NCBI GenBank assembly: GCA_964621785.1
Contig: CAZUPD010000014.1
Coordinates: forward strand, 29,058-93,057
Source: JACKDW01 sp964621785
GTDB lineage: Bacteria; Myxococcota_A; Polyangia; Nannocystales; Nannocystaceae
DNA length: 64,000 nt
Direction: 5' to 3'
Both the position numbers and the translations under genes were made by a program. The notes under the pieces are model-generated. The model saw only the letters and a program-made list of their open reading frames with translations. It was not told where the DNA came from and searched no databases. Shown here piece by piece: positions 61,701 to 64,000 of this stretch; position 1 is the first letter of the stretch; the number at the start of each line of letters is the position of its first letter.

Positions 61701-63299
61701 GCGGGCGAGGAACAGGCGATGCCCGGGCGCACCGCACAGCTCCCAGGTGTTGTCGCGCCCGCGTATCAACGTGCGCCGGTAAAACGGTTGGAAGATCCGA
61801 GTGCCCGGAGAGAGGTCGTGGGCACTGCGAACCCCCGCAGGAAGCGGAAATTCGAGTTCACAACCCTCCTCGTCGCGGACGACGACACGACCCGGTTCGA
61901 GCCAGGCGGAGACTTCGAGGTTGTGCGACCATCCAAAGCCGAGGGAACTTTGGCGATGCCCCCAAGCAGAGCTGTATCGGGCGCGAAGTTCAAAGGGCGT
62001 GGTGCCGGGAAGTGTGCATACAACGAAGTTGACGAGTACACGACCGGTGGCGACGTCGACCGGATCGCCGACTGTGGTTGCGAGGGAGGGAGGACGGTGG
62101 TTTTCGAGTCGGCCGCGAGCCCAGCCCTCAAAGCGGTGGGCAGCCTTCGCTAGTTTGGTGACACGGGCGACCTTGTCGGAGAGTTTTTTGACGAATTTTG
62201 GCCACGGAACAATGGACTCTCGCATCGGCAATCCACCGATTTGGGTGCGGTATGTTGACGTAAGTACGATCATACCGACGCTCGGGCTGAGACTTGGAGA
62301 ACACGGGGGAGTAAGGGCTTGCACCGCCTTCGAGATGGCACCTGCAACTTTGGCGGCCATCTTGTTGGCTCCTACGGAGAGTTTTTGGTCGAGTGTTTCG
62401 ATTTTCAGCCGAAGAATTCTCGCCTTTTCGGGGTCTTTCTCCGTATTGGCTTTGCGTACGAGCTCGGTCTTTTGCTGATAGATGTTGTCTCTCGCGTAGG
62501 ACTCGTAGAAGAGCCCGTCACCGGTCTCGAAGAAACTCGAAAACAACTTTTTCGTATCGGCGTCCCTTTTTTTTGAATCGTTACCGGGGTCGATTTGTTT
62601 CGAGTCGGTGGGGTCCTTGCTCTCCGGTTCACCCATGCTCTCAGAGTTGTGCTTGCCTCCAGAATTGCCCGTGCTCGCAGGCTTTGCTTTGCTCTCCGAG
62701 CTCCCTGTGCTGTCAGATTTTGACGGGCTCTTGGGTTTCTCGAACTTGCAGTGTTTCGTGAAGTCGGCGGATCGAGCAGCACGTGAACCACCGATGAATA
62801 CACTACTTGACCCGGTGTAGATGGAAAACGAACTCGCTTTGACAACACAACCGAATGCGAGGCCCGCGTCACCGCATCGGACAGCGGGTATACCTCCGAT
62901 CAAAACGGAGGGACAAAAGCCGAAGATTGGGGCGCCTGCATTGACTGGAGACACTTGGTGCGGAGGAGGATGGCCGTGTGGCGCTCCGGCATGGATTGAC
63001 AGCATGGTTGCCGCTGGAAATCGAGGTGTGAACTCCGATGTAGGAAGGAGGTGACGGTGGAGAGCCGCAACCACACCGTGTTCGAGCTGCGTGAACGATG
63101 ACGCGATGTTCGGGAGTTTGCTGATTTTTTGAATCCATTGGCGAGACGATTGGGGCGGATCGAGGAGTTTGACAAAGGGGTCGAATACCTCGCTCGCACA
63201 GTCTTTGGTGAGCGCCACCCCGATTTCCCAGTCGTCCTCGAGGCGGTCGAGCCGCTCGCTTCCTCGGCTTTGTGAAACTGGCTTGGACGGATTTGTCAT
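58779..63299 (-). CDS. PAAR-like/Rhs repeat protein without an obvious C-terminal toxin
   Basis: I use ATG 63299, which has AGGG nine bases upstream; 52 further upstream codons look non-coding. The 1506-residue product has a PAAR-like segment near 97-185 (MLSIHAGAPHGHPPPHQVSP, APIFGFCPSVLIGGIPAVRC), a Lys/Ser/Pro-rich linker, then Rhs shell repeats (HITDAHGHTHHYEYDEGGRV, LGQIVRETTRGGETREFRRN). The Rhs core end is recognisable (GLVYIHSGFYDPVSGHNLTP). Only about 90 Pro-rich residues follow, with no toxin fold I recognise, and no immunity-like gene lies downstream (the next gene is a convergent kinase). It could be a type VI secretion cargo shell or an orphan. Exact elements lie at 59101 and 60261. 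Confidence 0.85.
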   Translation of the reverse strand: MTNPSKPVSQSRGSERLDRLEDDWEIGVALTKDCASEVFDPFVKLLDPPQSSRQWIQKISKLPNIASSFTQLEHGVVAALHRHLLPTSEFTPRFPAATMLSIHAGAPHGHPPPHQVSPVNAGAPIFGFCPSVLIGGIPAVRCGDAGLAFGCVVKASSFSIYTGSSSVFIGGSRAARSADFTKHCKFEKPKSPSKSDSTGSSESKAKPASTGNSGGKHNSESMGEPESKDPTDSKQIDPGNDSKKRDADTKKLFSSFFETGDGLFYESYARDNIYQQKTELVRKANTEKDPEKARILRLKIETLDQKLSVGANKMAAKVAGAISKAVQALTPPCSPSLSPSVGMIVLTSTYRTQIGGLPMRESIVPWPKFVKKLSDKVARVTKLAKAAHRFEGWARGRLENHRPPSLATTVGDPVDVATGRVLVNFVVCTLPGTTPFELRARYSSAWGHRQSSLGFGWSHNLEVSAWLEPGRVVVRDEEGCELEFPLPAGVRSAHDLSPGTRIFQPFYRRTLIRGRDNTWELCGAPGHRLFLARCPHSPDRWQLATVSLYGHTFYRIRRGPGGRMLGAVFAGGRTISFHYNAAGQLSRIDLPAPDGLGQQLHMKFSYAAQALSEACGLSGYTHKFSYEGSLLVAHTVPAGITYRYRYDGDTPEARCVHTSGDDGRHARALDYTEDGRTTCVRDGEGNITTYHHNELGAVTCVVDCQGGTRRVTYNDHLWPTHITDAHGHTHHYEYDEGGRVVRHTAPNGAQTSVTRDCDGHITSATDPNGGTWTWTRNRTGQVIREENPTGETTVLDYDAACVTGVVFSPGQEFVYSYHASGTLTGMRSPDGAWHRWSYNHLGGVIGIHDPGGRTCALGLDPLGRTVAVRNFDDTNHRYAWTPWGALAGYTSSSTTFALTHNPAGDLVQLEGNHYRSTRSFDCEGRLVSITDTAGHTHQFERDRLGQIVRETTRGGETREFRRNLLGQVFQIDFETGDTLELAYDYAGHLTAVTGANGLALRYGYDLAGNIVSAKNQQACVTLDRDPLGRVTQERNDTGFVRQTLDRVGNPLVIQTSRALTQRHSYTDRGRLAATTFEQAGPRLGLWALHDQHTVCGRLIRRQLVSDTSQPNRVVHCSYHRTGELARIEVESDHSQPGQQVTRVGFGNFQWTDGRHISTARSPDDVATVTEVRYGHAHGGRLVEAVTDHFGTFRRYLDSDGRFHQTPPESSEATHLPGGACTKSGSRRMSYDKFGRRTQQTDGEQKHVYQYDRLGHLTRVEGADGTEVSFAYDAFGRLVSRTSQNATTRWMWHGDQLIHESRESSTAEGPEPEATVSWIFARQHSLPVARLQTGAEPQAHAVIAGPGGMPHALLTDLGEQAWAGWIDPQLCMHTNIGCRSRMPWRGPDGLYEEATGLVYIHSGFYDPVSGHNLTPDPHGPWASDYEPADPWICPEFPVEPDPSEPCPLPHLPIPLDEPIPLPFPPPPRGLMLPPTATKLERRALVLARDGINPAAIFEYLQPRVDFG

Positions 63300-63415
63300 A
63301 CGGGTCCCTATCGGCCACCGACACTTCGTGTTGCGGGCCTCGGTAATTTTTTTTGTTTCCCCGCCAATCACTTGAAATTGCTTGTAGATGTGAATTCCCC
63401 TTATGCTCGGCCTCG

Positions 63416-64000
63416 ATGCCCTCCTCGACTTCGAGTGCCCGAGCCATTGCCACACGTCTCTGCGGAGGTTTTCAGTCTGGGGTCACACGTCGCGGTTTGT
63501 CGCGGGTTCAAGGTTCGTCGCTCGGTACCTGTGTTGTCTGTGTTGCGCTCATCTCGGGATGCCGTGCGGCGCCCGAGCCGGTCGCCGAACCGCAGCCTGC
63601 ACCCGTACAGGCGGTCCAGGCCCGTGCGACTCCTGCCCCCGCTCCTGTTCCGGTCCAACCCGCCCCGGCACCTCCGAAGCTCGAACAACACGAAGTGGTT
63701 GCCGATGACGGTCATCGGCTCGCGGTCTGGTCCAAACTCCCGGTCGCGCCCCGCTCGAGTATCTTGCTGATACATGGACGGACCTGGAGTAGCCTGCCCG
63801 ACTTCGATCTTCAGGTTCCCGGTGGTCCCGACCGTTCGTTGATGGACGCACTCGCCTCGCGCGAGTTTGCTGTGTATGCAATTGATTTGCGCGGCTATGG
63901 CAAGACTCCGCGCGACACGAGTGCGTTTTTAACGCCCGATCGGGCGACCGCCGACGTCGTCCAGACCCTCGACTGGATCGCCCAACGCCATCCGACGCTG
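63416..64000 (+). CDS. Alpha/beta-hydrolase lipoprotein (3' end outside window)
   Basis: The frame runs from ATG 63416 to the window end; a TTG at 63497 would give a more normal signal length. The signal ends VALISGC, followed by a Pro/Ala linker (PAPVQAVQARATPAPAPVP) and the start of an alpha/beta-hydrolase domain: HEVVADDGHRLAVWSKLP, ILLIHGRTWSS (oxyanion strand) and FAVYAIDLRGYGKTPRD. The nucleophile elbow would lie beyond the window, so activity cannot be judged. Confidence 0.72.
   Translation, partial: MPSSTSSARAIATRLCGGFQSGVTRRGLSRVQGSSLGTCVVCVALISGCRAAPEPVAEPQPAPVQAVQARATPAPAPVPVQPAPAPPKLEQHEVVADDGHRLAVWSKLPVAPRSSILLIHGRTWSSLPDFDLQVPGGPDRSLMDALASREFAVYAIDLRGYGKTPRDTSAFLTPDRATADVVQTLDWIAQRHPTL

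Noticed and set aside
63300..63455. N-terminal extension of the Rhs protein to 63455
   Set aside because: The 52 added residues have no family match and ATG 63299 has AGGG at good spacing.
1..64000. CRISPR array, prophage, insertion sequence, tRNA or rRNA
   Set aside because: No regularly spaced repeats, integrase/transposase motifs or cloverleaf/rRNA sequence were found on either strand by reading.

Overview
The window is GC-rich, dense DNA (about 40 protein genes, no rRNA, tRNA, CRISPR array, insertion sequence or prophage seen). It looks like the chromosome of a myxobacterium, most likely of the Nannocystis/Plesiocystis/Enhygromyxa side. The signs are two Ser/Thr kinases fused to TPR repeats, an FHA-domain membrane protein, many lipoproteins with Thr/Ser/Asp/Glu linkers and Cys-rich tails, a carotenoid oxygenase, large TPR lipoproteins and an Rhs protein. 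This placement is inference from gene content only.

Layout. 1-12.9 kb (minus strand): a kinase-TPR protein cut by the window edge, an orphan FecE-type ABC ATPase, a PQQ-type sugar dehydrogenase translationally coupled to a DUF4388-like protein, a set of three envelope proteins around a von Willebrand A lipoprotein, an M41-like metallopeptidase with a decayed triplicated 3' end, and a PAS histidine kinase. 13.3-22.2 kb (plus): a three-gene membrane block of YqiJ-like OB-fold protein, YqiK-type flotillin and a 1797-residue AAA ATPase. 22.6-31 kb: small unknowns, an alkyltransferase-like DNA repair protein, a spermidine-synthase-like membrane protein, an FHA protein and a two-gene unit with a possible effector-associated domain. 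31-33.2 kb: thrS with a leader hairpin and its own terminator.

33.9-43.3 kb is the most unusual part. It holds a heme/copper lipoprotein, a B3/B4-domain protein, a 1018-residue protein joining MJ1316, exo/endonuclease-phosphatase, 2H phosphoesterase and eukaryote-type poly(A) polymerase domains (an apparent RNA end-repair machine), a divergent N6-adenine-methyltransferase-like gene, a GT-C glycosyltransferase and a peroxiredoxin-like lipoprotein whose catalytic cysteine is encoded by in-frame TGA (probable selenoprotein). 43.4-51.8 kb is a six-gene plus-strand operon of exported TPR proteins, a sulfatase-like lipoprotein, a helical protein and a GNAT acetyltransferase. 51.9-64 kb holds a heme-motif beta-propeller lipoprotein, a carotenoid oxygenase, a second kinase-TPR protein, a PAAR/Rhs protein and the start of an alpha/beta-hydrolase lipoprotein.

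Overlying all of this is a short dyad element, TGYANNTRCA. By hand I count 41 exact copies spread over the window in coding and non-coding DNA, in different reading frames, where base composition would predict about two. Many one-mismatch copies also occur. No annotated gene explains it, and it is the main undescribed signal here.
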